The position numbers and the translations under genes are program-made. Below the pieces are notes generated by a model. The model did not search any database. It saw nothing but the letters and a program-made list of their open reading frames with translations, and had not been told where the DNA came from. A stretch of 36,122 nucleotides of DNA from Methanospirillaceae archaeon (GTDB taxonomy: Archaea > Halobacteriota > Methanomicrobia > Methanomicrobiales > Methanospirillaceae), in NCBI GenBank assembly GCA_016926505.1, contig JAFGOM010000030.1, positions 1-36,122 on the forward strand. The letters are read 5' to 3'. Positions 15,956 to 24,288 of this stretch are shown in pieces (position 1 is the stretch's first letter; each line of letters opens with the position of its first letter).

Positions 15956-17362
15956 TCAGCTCATATCTGTATTATTATCAGAGGGATCGGTGCAGATCGA
16001 GAGGGATCCCTGATTATTCGCTATCCCGTAGTTTTCACGCCACAATCCGCTGGGAATTGTTATCTCAAATCGTGCTCCTTTATTCTCTACCCCTGTCTCC
16101 TGTATTCCTATACCGGTTACTGAGAGGATCTCACGTATGAAATACAAACCAAGTCCGCTCGAAGATCCATATCCTCTCTGAAAGATTTTTTCTTTCCGTT
16201 CTGTCCTGATCCCGATACCGTCATCTTCAATTATCCAGGAACAGGTATCGCCCTCATTTCGGTAATATGTCCGTATTATGGTTAAATTTTTTTCGTATCT
16301 CAATGCATTATCACATAGGTTGTATATGACCTTCTCAAGTAATGGATCCCCGTATATCTCGAGTGGAGAGAGATGGATCTGAAAGTCAATCTTTTTATCC
16401 CTGATTGAAGAGATGGCTTTCTTAAAAAGATCTTCGGCCTCGTACCATGCAGGCATATTCATCCCAAGTGATTCATAATCTTTCATGAAATCAATCTGGT
16501 GATGGATATCCAGGGATTGCTTCTCTATTCTCCTGATAATCTCAATAATCGTAGCATCTTCTGTCTCATCCTCTAAAATTGAGCAGTATCCGAGGAGGAT
16601 CTGCAGGCTGTTCTTCATATCATGCATGGTAATCGATGAGAGGAGTTGTTGTTTTACAGAGAGGATCTTTTGTATCTCTTCCTTTGCTACCTGATCTGAT
16701 ATATCCCGGGCAATGATTGATATATCTGGAGGATGGTTGTTCTGGCTTGGTAAGATACTTGCAGTCAGGGAGAGATAGATCTGCTCACCATCCTTTCTAA
16801 AAAAAGGTCGTATCAGGTGGTGTACTGATTCACCTCTCTGGACCATGCCAATAATTTCAGTGATTGGATCTTTTGTATCAGATAGTAACGGGGTATCAAC
16901 ATGATACTGTGCAATTTCAGCAGCGCTCATCCCGAATATTTTTTCGGCACTGCAATTCCATGAAATGACAGTTCCTGTACTATCAATGGAGAGGATTGCA
17001 TCATTACTTGACTCAATAATCGAAGCCAGGTGTTTTATGGCATTATCTGCCTTCTGTCTGGATTGATTCACCTGAGAGAGGAGATCATTGTGCCTTCGCA
17101 AAATAAAAGCGGTTAATATTGTAACTAACAGAACGGTAACGGCAATCGTAATAAGATGTGACTCCCACTTGCTAATCGTAGGGAGCAGAAGTTCTTTTAT
17201 CGACTCGTAAAGAGTCATCCCGATGAGTGTTCCCCCGGAGATAAAGATGAGAAGTGCTTTTACCGGTATCATGTCCCGCGAGGGATCACCGGATCGTGTT
17301 GCCATGCTACTGGTATAGAATTTGTGTTGTGAAGGTATTATACTGAACTCTTCGAGGGTCAT
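15956..17362 (-). CDS. Membrane PAS histidine kinase
   Basis: A 468-residue sensor kinase. Two membrane helices (about residues 33-53 and 69-88) enclose a very short outer loop, so sensing is probably cytoplasmic or in the membrane. A PAS domain spans about 105-225. The phosphoacceptor is His247 in TMHDMKNSLQIL, the N-box is YNLCDNALRY, the G1 box EDDGIGI and the G2 region GYGSSSGLGLYFIREIL. The HDMKN form is common in methanogen kinases. No receiver domain is attached and no response regulator is next to it on its own strand. An alternative start at Met20 (17305) is possible. Its kinase core resembles that of the protein at 18657-20312. Confidence 0.9.
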   Translation of the reverse strand: MTLEEFSIIPSQHKFYTSSMATRSGDPSRDMIPVKALLIFISGGTLIGMTLYESIKELLLPTISKWESHLITIAVTVLLVTILTAFILRRHNDLLSQVNQSRQKADNAIKHLASIIESSNDAILSIDSTGTVISWNCSAEKIFGMSAAEIAQYHVDTPLLSDTKDPITEIIGMVQRGESVHHLIRPFFRKDGEQIYLSLTASILPSQNNHPPDISIIARDISDQVAKEEIQKILSVKQQLLSSITMHDMKNSLQILLGYCSILEDETEDATIIEIIRRIEKQSLDIHHQIDFMKDYESLGMNMPAWYEAEDLFKKAISSIRDKKIDFQIHLSPLEIYGDPLLEKVIYNLCDNALRYEKNLTIIRTYYRNEGDTCSWIIEDDGIGIRTERKEKIFQRGYGSSSGLGLYFIREILSVTGIGIQETGVENKGARFEITIPSGLWRENYGIANNQGSLSICTDPSDNNTDMS

Positions 17363-17474
17363 TCAGAGAATGAATGAATCGTTGATTCGTTTTTTGATGG
17401 TACAGACCTCTCCGCGGTTTTACCCGTATCGTGCATGCGGGTATTTTCTTATTTCTATGTATTACTATGGCGTC

Positions 17475-17504
17475 ACTATATATTATAGTCTAAATCACTA
17501 TAGT
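17475..17504. promoter_or_regulatory. Paired inverted repeats upstream of the sensor operon
   Basis: ACTATATATTATAGT (17475-17489, 6-bp arms, 3-bp loop) and ACTATAGT (17497-17504) lie in the divergent region between the histidine kinase and the Cache-HAMP gene. Their centres are 18-19 bp apart, much like the pair at 12146-12175. They may be operators or overlapping TATA boxes. Confidence 0.35.
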
Positions 17505-17587
17505 TTTTACCTACCATGTACGTACCAGGAGGATCTTAGGGTTTGCTCATTATTAATTAAGCATTCCCGATGTGAGATTTACGTGTA

Positions 17588-18400
17588 ATGACCAGCATAA
17601 CAAACTCGATTATGACAAAACTTACGGTTGGATTTCTTATTCTTGTTCTTTTAATAACAGGATTAACATTTCTTTTCACTGTCGGGGCATCAACAGAGAA
17701 GATACAGGAATCAACACAACAGGAACTCCTTGCGATTGCTTCTATTACGGCATCAGACTTAAACGGAGACGAGATTGCGAAACTGAGGCCAGGCATGGAA
17801 AAAGAGATCCTGTATCTGGTAAATGTCGAACAGTTAGCCACTATGGCACAGGCAGACAACGAGATCGTAAAGATATTTACTGCAAAAAAGACAGGGACCG
17901 GAATGGAGTATGTCATTGACAGCGGTTACAACATCGGAGAACGGGATGTAAAGATTGGAACAGAGATACAGAATCCTTCAAGAGCCATGGTAATGGCATA
18001 CGACAGCTCACAGGTTGAGGATTCCTTTGTTACCCGACCATGGGGAACGGTCTTTTCTGCATATGCGCCTATAAAGAATGCGACCGGGGAGGTTATCGGG
18101 ATCGTCGGAGTTGATATGGATGCAGCAGTGGTTCAGGATCGCATGGATTTTGTCGGCCAGACCATCTACCTGGTCTTTATCATTGGTATTACCTGTACAG
18201 CAATTATTATAGCCGTCTTTTCCCGGATCATGATTCGTGACATCCATATTCTTATCAATTCAGCAGACCGGATAAGCCATGGTGATACCAATGTGGTGAT
18301 CTCGATTGACCGCAAAGATGAGATTGGAGAACTGGCGGTCTCGTTTAAACGAATGATTACCAGCCTGAAGATTCTCATGCACAAGGATTACCAGCCTTAA
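17588..18400 (+). CDS. Cache-HAMP membrane sensor without output domain
   Basis: A 270-residue protein. TM1 is at about residues 9-32, an extracellular domain of about 160 residues follows, then TM2 at about 193-215 and a HAMP domain to the end. The outer domain has the double-Cache features of bacterial chemoreceptors, with YVIDSGYNIGERD and a second-lobe GEVIGIVGVDMD. It has the input half of a chemoreceptor or sensor kinase but stops after HAMP, with no kinase, MCP or cyclase. The next three plus-strand genes supply these parts as separate proteins. An alternative start is Met9 (17612). It probably binds a small ligand outside the cell and passes the signal to a partner through HAMP. Confidence 0.85.
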   Translation: MTSITNSIMTKLTVGFLILVLLITGLTFLFTVGASTEKIQESTQQELLAIASITASDLNGDEIAKLRPGMEKEILYLVNVEQLATMAQADNEIVKIFTAKKTGTGMEYVIDSGYNIGERDVKIGTEIQNPSRAMVMAYDSSQVEDSFVTRPWGTVFSAYAPIKNATGEVIGIVGVDMDAAVVQDRMDFVGQTIYLVFIIGITCTAIIIAVFSRIMIRDIHILINSADRISHGDTNVVISIDRKDEIGELAVSFKRMITSLKILMHKDYQP

Positions 18401-18420
18401 GTAATCTTTTGGTTGTGAGG

Positions 18421-18660
18421 ATGAAAATGAGTATCATCTCTGATAAAATACTGGAGATATCAATGGAATACCTGGGACCTGCGGCAATAACGCTCCTTGA
18501 ACGGCAGACGAAGTTCCATTTAAACGGCCTCGTGTTTACCGATCTGCAATCTTCTCATTGTGAAGAGCTTGCAAAATGGGTTGCCCTCGCCTCGGCTATG
18601 TTTATTGAGCAGGATATGGCATTAGAACTTGCAGAAAAGATACGAGGGCTGGCACGATGA
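18421..18660 (+). CDS. Small helical protein in the signalling operon
   Basis: About 79 residues if started at the ATG 18421 (a second ATG is at 18427, a GTG at 18409). It has no membrane segment. Phrases such as YLGPAAITLLERQTKFHLNG and LAKWVALASAMFIEQD suggest a compact helical domain. I recognise it only as a type of small protein that recurs in methanogen signalling clusters, not as a named family. Its stop overlaps the start of the REC-kinase gene (ATGA at 18657), so it is translated with it. It could be an adaptor between sensor and kinase. Confidence 0.7.
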   Translation: MKMSIISDKILEISMEYLGPAAITLLERQTKFHLNGLVFTDLQSSHCEELAKWVALASAMFIEQDMALELAEKIRGLAR

Positions 18661-20312
18661 GACAGATTTTGCAGGCAGAGTGTTCATCTGAACCTATCCG
18701 GGTTGTTCATGTTGATGATGATCCCTTTATTGGGGGCCTGACAAAGATATACCTTGAGCGTTCAGGTCAGATTACGGTTTATTCGTGTCTGGAAGCAGAC
18801 CAGGCATTTGATTATCTCACCCAGAACCCGGTTGATGTTTTCATCTCTGATTACGAGATGCCCGGGCTGAACGGGATTGAATTCCTCAAAAAATTACGGG
18901 AACAGAACTGTGATCTTCCCTTTATTCTTTTTACCGGAAGGGGAAGGGAGGATGTGGTCGTCGATGCCTACTCAAACGGTGCAACCTCGTATATCCAGAA
19001 AGGAGGTGAACCAAAGTCTCAGTATGCAGAACTGTTACACAAGGTAATTTATACCCACAGACAGTATAAGAGTCAGCAGAAGGTTAGCCATCTTTCAAGA
19101 ATTTTCAGGTCATTACGGGTAATCTCTCATACCCTTCATGAAGATGAGGATATCGATTCAAAATTAAACCGGGTTTGCCACCAGATAATCTCTGAAACAG
19201 GATACCGGGATGTGAGATTACTGCTTTTTAAGCCCGATGGGGGGATCGGACAAATGTATCATGCAGGCAGCACCGGTACTGTCGATTCGTCTCTCTCACA
19301 GATCCAGGAAAAAGCACTGACTTCCTGTATGGAAAAAGCTCTTCTGACTCCTAATGGGCCAATAATTTGTTCTTCCGGTTCTAATTGCGTCTCCTGTCCG
19401 CTATTACCGGATCATTTCGGATTTAAAACCCTGACAATGCGGCTTTTTTACGGCGGTAAGACGTACGGTCTTATCTCAGTATCACTGGATCAGGAATATG
19501 CCCGTGATCCGGATGAACAGGCCCTGCTTGTTGAGCTGTCACGGGAGATAGCATCTGCAATTTATCAGTCTTTTCAGAAGGAAGAGCACAGCGCCATGGA
19601 AACACTGATACAGGCCAATACAAAACTGGATATTCTCAATTCCCTGACCCGGCATGATATAAAGAATGAACTTACGATCACTATCTTTCATATGGAGAAT
19701 CTCCTCGAACTGTCAGAAGAGATCGGAGTGATCCGAGAGGATATCTCTCGTCTCCATGACTCCTTAAATAACATCCAGGAACATCTTATGTTCTCTGATG
19801 TATACCAGAAAATCGGGATGAAAAAAGCCAAATGGCTCTCTCTATCGAGTATCCTTGAGAATATCCGTCTTACCCATAATTTCGGTTCAGTTTCCATTAT
19901 TCATTCCACCGGTACCCTTGAGGTCTATACCGATCCCATGTTCGGGAAAATAATTGTAAACCTTGTCGAGAATGCCCTGATGCACGGGTGCCGGGTTACT
20001 ACGCTACAGGTAGGGTTCATCGAGCAGGTTGACAGCGGCATCCTCTTTATCGAGGATGATGGTATGGGAATACCTGATGAGAAAAAATCCCGGATTTTTG
20101 AGCGGGGGGTGGGTAAGAATACCGGTCTGGGGTTGTATTATACCCGTGAAATCCTTGGCCTCACCGGGATGAGCATCACCGAGACCGGAACGTATGGTAC
20201 GGGAGCACGGTTTGAGATTCGCATTCCGAGGAGCTGTTACCGGTGGTATCGTGGGGAGGATGTCGGGGCTCATACTGGCATGGTAACAGGGAAGGAGGGA
20301 CGGTTCAGATGA
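18657..20312 (+). CDS. Hybrid REC-GAF-histidine kinase
   Basis: A 551-residue soluble protein. The receiver domain (about 14-130) has the acidic pocket DDD at 20-22, phosphoacceptor Asp65 in ISDYEMPG, Thr93 and Lys115. A GAF-like region (about 150-310) contains a Cys cluster, CSSGSNCVSC, that could bind a metal or sense redox. The kinase follows, with His333 in TRHDIKNELTI, N-box VNLVENALMHG, G1 EDDGMGIP and G2 GVGKNTGLGLYYTREIL. REC at the N-terminus means it can take phosphate from another kinase as well as autophosphorylate. It overlaps both neighbours by an ATGA, so sensor, helper, kinase and MCP are made together. Confidence 0.9.
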   Translation: MRQILQAECSSEPIRVVHVDDDPFIGGLTKIYLERSGQITVYSCLEADQAFDYLTQNPVDVFISDYEMPGLNGIEFLKKLREQNCDLPFILFTGRGREDVVVDAYSNGATSYIQKGGEPKSQYAELLHKVIYTHRQYKSQQKVSHLSRIFRSLRVISHTLHEDEDIDSKLNRVCHQIISETGYRDVRLLLFKPDGGIGQMYHAGSTGTVDSSLSQIQEKALTSCMEKALLTPNGPIICSSGSNCVSCPLLPDHFGFKTLTMRLFYGGKTYGLISVSLDQEYARDPDEQALLVELSREIASAIYQSFQKEEHSAMETLIQANTKLDILNSLTRHDIKNELTITIFHMENLLELSEEIGVIREDISRLHDSLNNIQEHLMFSDVYQKIGMKKAKWLSLSSILENIRLTHNFGSVSIIHSTGTLEVYTDPMFGKIIVNLVENALMHGCRVTTLQVGFIEQVDSGILFIEDDGMGIPDEKKSRIFERGVGKNTGLGLYYTREILGLTGMSITETGTYGTGARFEIRIPRSCYRWYRGEDVGAHTGMVTGKEGRFR

Positions 20313-22717
20313 GAACCGGTACAACGACAGTAAGTATTTCTGAAAGGTTTATCAAAACACCAGAAAAACCCGAATTTATCGGATCATTTCCGAAGGAGTG
20401 GCAGGATGATCCGGACTCCCTACCGGTACCGGTAATCATCTGTGATCAGACGCTCACTATCACGGGGGCAAACCTGGCTTTTTTTGAGTGTTCAGGGTTT
20501 GATCCGGAGACTTTTAAAAATACCCATTTCCGGGATCTTGCAATTTCCCTGGTTTCAGGCGAATCTGTATGGGATACTGCAATAACCGGGCATGAGACTG
20601 TTGGTATCGCTGAAGTCCGATTTCCGAAATGTTCTTGTTTTTATCAGGTTTATACGATTCCTGTTTGCAATGAGAACCAGATGGGATCGAAGATCTTTAT
20701 CTTTTTCTCTTCTTCAGAGGATAATCCATCCGTTCCCACTTACGATACTATCAGGGAGTCATTATCCGGTTCCGTTGAGATTCTCGCTGAACAAGACGGA
20801 ACTATCCTTTCCCTCTCTTCGGCAGCAGTTACAACCGACCTTATGACAGGAGATCTGCAAACAGAAAGAAACATCTGGAACTGGGGGATATTACATGGAA
20901 TAACCGATTTTTCAAGGATTATCTCAGGCAACTTTAAGAATAAAACAATTAGTCAAGCAGTTCACTCTGGTGAGAGGGATTATCTGGTAACGGTGCGGGT
21001 GCATGATGTTGTTCTCCTGAAACGAAGCGTGCTCCATATCACCATCGATACCATCCCGCAGGAGTATCATCAGAAAGATACGGCAAAAGATATGGCATTG
21101 GTTTTAGGGATACGAGGTCTCGCATCTGCTGCCTCTCAGGGTAATTTCTCATACCGGATGAGTCAGGAAGGGGTGAATGATGCCAGTATTTGCGTGATTG
21201 AGTCTCTCAATGCTATGATGGAGCAGTGTGAGATTCATTATTCTGCACTGGGAGAAGGCATTGCCCAGATGAAGTCTGGATGGATCCCTTCCTCGATTCA
21301 TTGTTCAGAAGAGGGACCCTTTTCGGAAATTTTTCAGAATATAAACGAAGCACTAAATTCTCTTCAGCAGATGATGGCAACAGTGGAGTCCTTTACTATG
21401 TCGGTTTCCGAGGGTAATCTTACTATCAGGGGAGATACCAGTGGTCTTTCCGGCTATTATCTGGCTCTCATATCAGGAATGAACCAGATGCTTTCCCGCT
21501 TACATACACCGATCCTTGAGGTGCAGCGGGTTGCCGGGGAGTATGCTTCCTGCAGGTTTTCGAATTCAATGGATGATGCAATTGCGTACCCGGGTGATTT
21601 TGCCATGCTGAAGGAGTCCATGGATGCCATCGGGATATGGTGTTCTGCAGTGGTCGGAGAGATTGACCGGGTAAGCAGCCGGTATGCAGCCGGTGATTTT
21701 ACTGCCCACATGAGTCCACGCCTTGAGGTAACCGGGGATTTTATCACTATCCGTGATTCCCTTGACAATATTGGTGTACAGGTTTCAGAGAGCATCGGTT
21801 CACTTCGTCGTGCTACAGAAGTACTCAGGCATGAAGCTGACGGGATAAAGAATGAGATAGCAAAAATTTCAGGAGATACTGAGATTCTTGCCTCCTATAC
21901 ATCCACGGTATCAGATCGGACAAAGTCTGTCCAGGATGAGGTGAGCCAGATGATCCAGAGTTCTGATGCGGCAATACAGGCCCTTTGTGAGATGAATGGG
22001 AAAATCAAGGCTGTTGCTCAGACTTCGGCAGAGACACATACGCTTTCTGCAAAGGGGGTAACACTCGCCACTCAGAGCAGGGAGGGTATCGATGCGATAT
22101 CTGATGCAGCAGGCATGGTTGATTCCGGTATTACCCGGATCCACGAGGAACTGATACGGATCGAGAAGATTATCAGGGTAGTAACCGATAATGCAAACCA
22201 GACGAATTTTCTCGCGATTAATGCTGCAATAGAGGCAGCACATGCAGGAAGTTATGGAAGAGGATTTGGTGCCATTGCAGGTGAAGTGAAACAACTTGCA
22301 GTGCGGTCTAAGGAGTCGACTACTGATATTTCAGAGACCCTGGAGGCATTAAACGATGCATTCAGGCAGGTAAAGGAAACCGTTTCCCAGGTACAGGAGG
22401 AGATCCATTCAAGAAGCACGGGTATATGTGAGATGGTAAGTCTCTTTGAGGAGATGATCAAAGAGGTTGAGATAATTGCAAGAATGAGCAGGGAGACCGG
22501 GGTTCTTACCGGAGACCAGGAGAGCCGGATATCCGATCTCCATGCACGTTCTCTCGTCATTGGAGATCTCATGGATCTGACTGCCCGTGATGCAGAGACA
22601 ACAGCAAAAACCTGTTCTTCTTCGTGCAGTTCTGTTGAACAGATTTCAGGTCATATTGAGACCGTTGCAACATATGCTGATGAGATTAATACCCGGATAA
22701 GCCGGTTTACCGTGTAA
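20309..22717 (+). CDS. Soluble PAS / poly-HAMP methyl-accepting chemotaxis protein
   Basis: An 802-residue protein without signal peptide or membrane helix. A PAS domain (about 30-140) and a second PAS-like segment (about 150-265) are followed by repeated HAMP-like units (about 275-530), each with a phrase of the type ASQGNFSYRM, VSEGNLTIRG or YAAGDFTAHM. Residues about 545-800 form an MCP signalling coiled coil; the hairpin tip is AINAAIEAAHAGSYGRGF and EVKQLAVRSKEST, which docks CheA and CheW. The ATG at 20309 overlaps the stop of the kinase gene. A longer open frame begins at 20243 inside the kinase gene. No CheA or CheW is in the window, so the target array is elsewhere. Confidence 0.9.
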   Translation: MRTGTTTVSISERFIKTPEKPEFIGSFPKEWQDDPDSLPVPVIICDQTLTITGANLAFFECSGFDPETFKNTHFRDLAISLVSGESVWDTAITGHETVGIAEVRFPKCSCFYQVYTIPVCNENQMGSKIFIFFSSSEDNPSVPTYDTIRESLSGSVEILAEQDGTILSLSSAAVTTDLMTGDLQTERNIWNWGILHGITDFSRIISGNFKNKTISQAVHSGERDYLVTVRVHDVVLLKRSVLHITIDTIPQEYHQKDTAKDMALVLGIRGLASAASQGNFSYRMSQEGVNDASICVIESLNAMMEQCEIHYSALGEGIAQMKSGWIPSSIHCSEEGPFSEIFQNINEALNSLQQMMATVESFTMSVSEGNLTIRGDTSGLSGYYLALISGMNQMLSRLHTPILEVQRVAGEYASCRFSNSMDDAIAYPGDFAMLKESMDAIGIWCSAVVGEIDRVSSRYAAGDFTAHMSPRLEVTGDFITIRDSLDNIGVQVSESIGSLRRATEVLRHEADGIKNEIAKISGDTEILASYTSTVSDRTKSVQDEVSQMIQSSDAAIQALCEMNGKIKAVAQTSAETHTLSAKGVTLATQSREGIDAISDAAGMVDSGITRIHEELIRIEKIIRVVTDNANQTNFLAINAAIEAAHAGSYGRGFGAIAGEVKQLAVRSKESTTDISETLEALNDAFRQVKETVSQVQEEIHSRSTGICEMVSLFEEMIKEVEIIARMSRETGVLTGDQESRISDLHARSLVIGDLMDLTARDAETTAKTCSSSCSSVEQISGHIETVATYADEINTRISRFTV

Positions 22718-22960
22718 ATTAAAACGAATCGGAAATGCATGGGAATTGATTCTTCTCGGGTATTCGCTGAAACGGTATAAAAACCTGATAATATGAATTA
22801 TCCCCATTATGGCAAAGGGATCTTAAATATCCGTTATATGTCTCATTACTGCAAAAAGAGATTATTTAAAGAGATTCCGGGATGGTTGGTTACCCGGTGG
22901 ATACGATACTATGTGTGGATGGTAATAATACCTTATCGTACGATATGCAGGTGTGGTTTT

Positions 22961-23404
22961 ATGGAAAAAATCAATGAGAATGATCTGAAAAACGTTTTGT
23001 TTATCTGTAAACACAATTCTGCCCGATCACAGATGGCAGAGGGATACATGCAATCACGATATGGTGATCGGTTCATGGCCTATAGTGCCGGAACAGAGAT
23101 AACCAGGATTAATCCGGTTGCGGTTCGAGTAATGAAGGAGATTGACATCGATATCTCCCACCAGTACTCAAAGGCCCTGATAGATTTTATCGGGAAAAAG
23201 ATTGATGTTGTTATTACCGTATGTGACGGGGCAGATAGTACCTGTCCTTTCTTTCCAAATGCAGAAACGGTAATACACCAGAGTTTTTCCGACCCATCAC
23301 AAATTACAGGTAATGAAGAAGAGATTCGGGCTGCGTTTCGATCGACGAGGGATGAGATAATAGCCTTTATTGATGCTTTTGCTGCAACTGATACGATGGG
23401 CTGA
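22961..23404 (+). CDS. arsC: Arsenate reductase, low-molecular-weight phosphatase fold
   Basis: A 147-residue ArsC of the thioredoxin-coupled type. The P-loop is CKHNSARS (Cys16, Arg22), and the redox pair Cys88 and Cys95 lies in VCDGADSTCPFFP, matching the intramolecular disulfide cascade of this family. It reduces arsenate to arsenite. The ATG at 22961 has GCAGGTG upstream; an in-frame extension to 22793 lacks family similarity. No arsenite pump or ArsR is next to it. Arsenate enters through phosphate transporters, so its presence 7 kb from pst is sensible but not proof of co-regulation. Confidence 0.9.
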   Translation: MEKINENDLKNVLFICKHNSARSQMAEGYMQSRYGDRFMAYSAGTEITRINPVAVRVMKEIDIDISHQYSKALIDFIGKKIDVVITVCDGADSTCPFFPNAETVIHQSFSDPSQITGNEEEIRAAFRSTRDEIIAFIDAFAATDTMG

Positions 23405-23681
23405 AAACTATTGCTGCAGTTCATTCAATAGCCAATGTGTGTCCACCATTTTCACTCCCTTACCGGTAAACCCTGACTTCAGAGAACTTGAAAATGTATG
23501 CATATGAATACACAACGATACCTCTGTTCAATTCTGATACCAGATCGTAAGAGAGAGATCATTTTATGAAGATATATAGGGAACATAATGAAGGTAATGT
23601 GACGATCCCTATAGAAATTTGACGCTAAAAGAGAAGAAAATTGATTATCCAAATGTCATTTTGTCAAAAAACTGGAGAGGA
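23405..23681. other. Intergenic, no gene seen
   Basis: This 277-bp AT-rich spacer follows arsC. No terminator hairpin, tRNA or open frame of note was seen. Confidence 0.4.
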
Positions 23682-24100
23682 TTAAAAATTATCCACTGTT
23701 AACCAGTCCAGCCATTAAGTTGACCGAAGTTCTCGTGCCGTAGCCTCATTGACACCATAGACATTTTGATATAGAGCAAGTGCCCGTTCTCCCACATTGA
23801 TATGTATAACCGATCCGGATATGCAGCCTTTGCAATAACCGTCGCTTCAACCGGGTATGTAAGACGCTTTACCCAGGTAAAAAGTGTCCACTGGGGGTAT
23901 AGACCTTATAACTCTTCACTGCAGTCAGTTCGTAAAGATTCTGATAATAAGGTGCAGAATAAAGTTCACTTGCCGGGTGATATCTCTGTGTAGTTGGGAG
24001 GACAATTACATCGGGATCAAGCGAGAGGATCCTATCAGTTGAGATAACAACAAAGGCACCGGTCTCCTCGTCTGCTTTTTCGCATTCGCGATATCTTCGA
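23682..24100 (-). pseudogene. Degraded substrate-binding protein gene (FecB/BtuF type), C-terminal part
   Basis: Reading the minus strand in shifting frames gives pieces that align with the C-terminal third of the intact binding protein at 27036-28229: EDIANAKK, then RILSLDPDVIVLPTTQRYHP, ASELYSAPYYQNLYEL, VKRLTYPVEATVIAKAAYPD and finally ARELRST-stop-WLDWL. At least three frameshifts and one in-frame stop separate them. The N-terminal two thirds are missing; similarity ends near 24100. It is oriented opposite to the adjacent transporter operon, so it was probably part of a divergent second system that has decayed. Confidence 0.8.
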
Positions 24101-24288
24101 TAAATTAAGCCTATCAGCAGTTATTATGAATCTTTATTTGTTATTCCTCTTTTATTTATATTATTGACAAAATTGTAACACTTTTAAAGAATTATCCCCT
24201 ATATAGATAGACCAATAATTTGCAAATTTAATATTCATAATATTGAATAAAATAATTGTATATTTATTAATAACAGGTGAGGGTCTCA
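24101..24288 (+). promoter_or_regulatory. AT-rich promoter region of the FecCD operon with an inverted repeat
   Basis: Very AT-rich sequence ahead of the permease gene. TATTCA-TAATAT-TGAATA (24232-24249) is a 6-bp perfect inverted repeat with a 6-bp loop, about 40 bp before the ATG. Such a site could bind a metal-dependent repressor, but this is only a shape-based suggestion. Confidence 0.3.

Noticed and set aside
22793-22960. 56-residue N-terminal extension of arsC
   Set aside because: No similarity to ArsC, rich in aromatic residues, and a good ribosome site precedes the later ATG.
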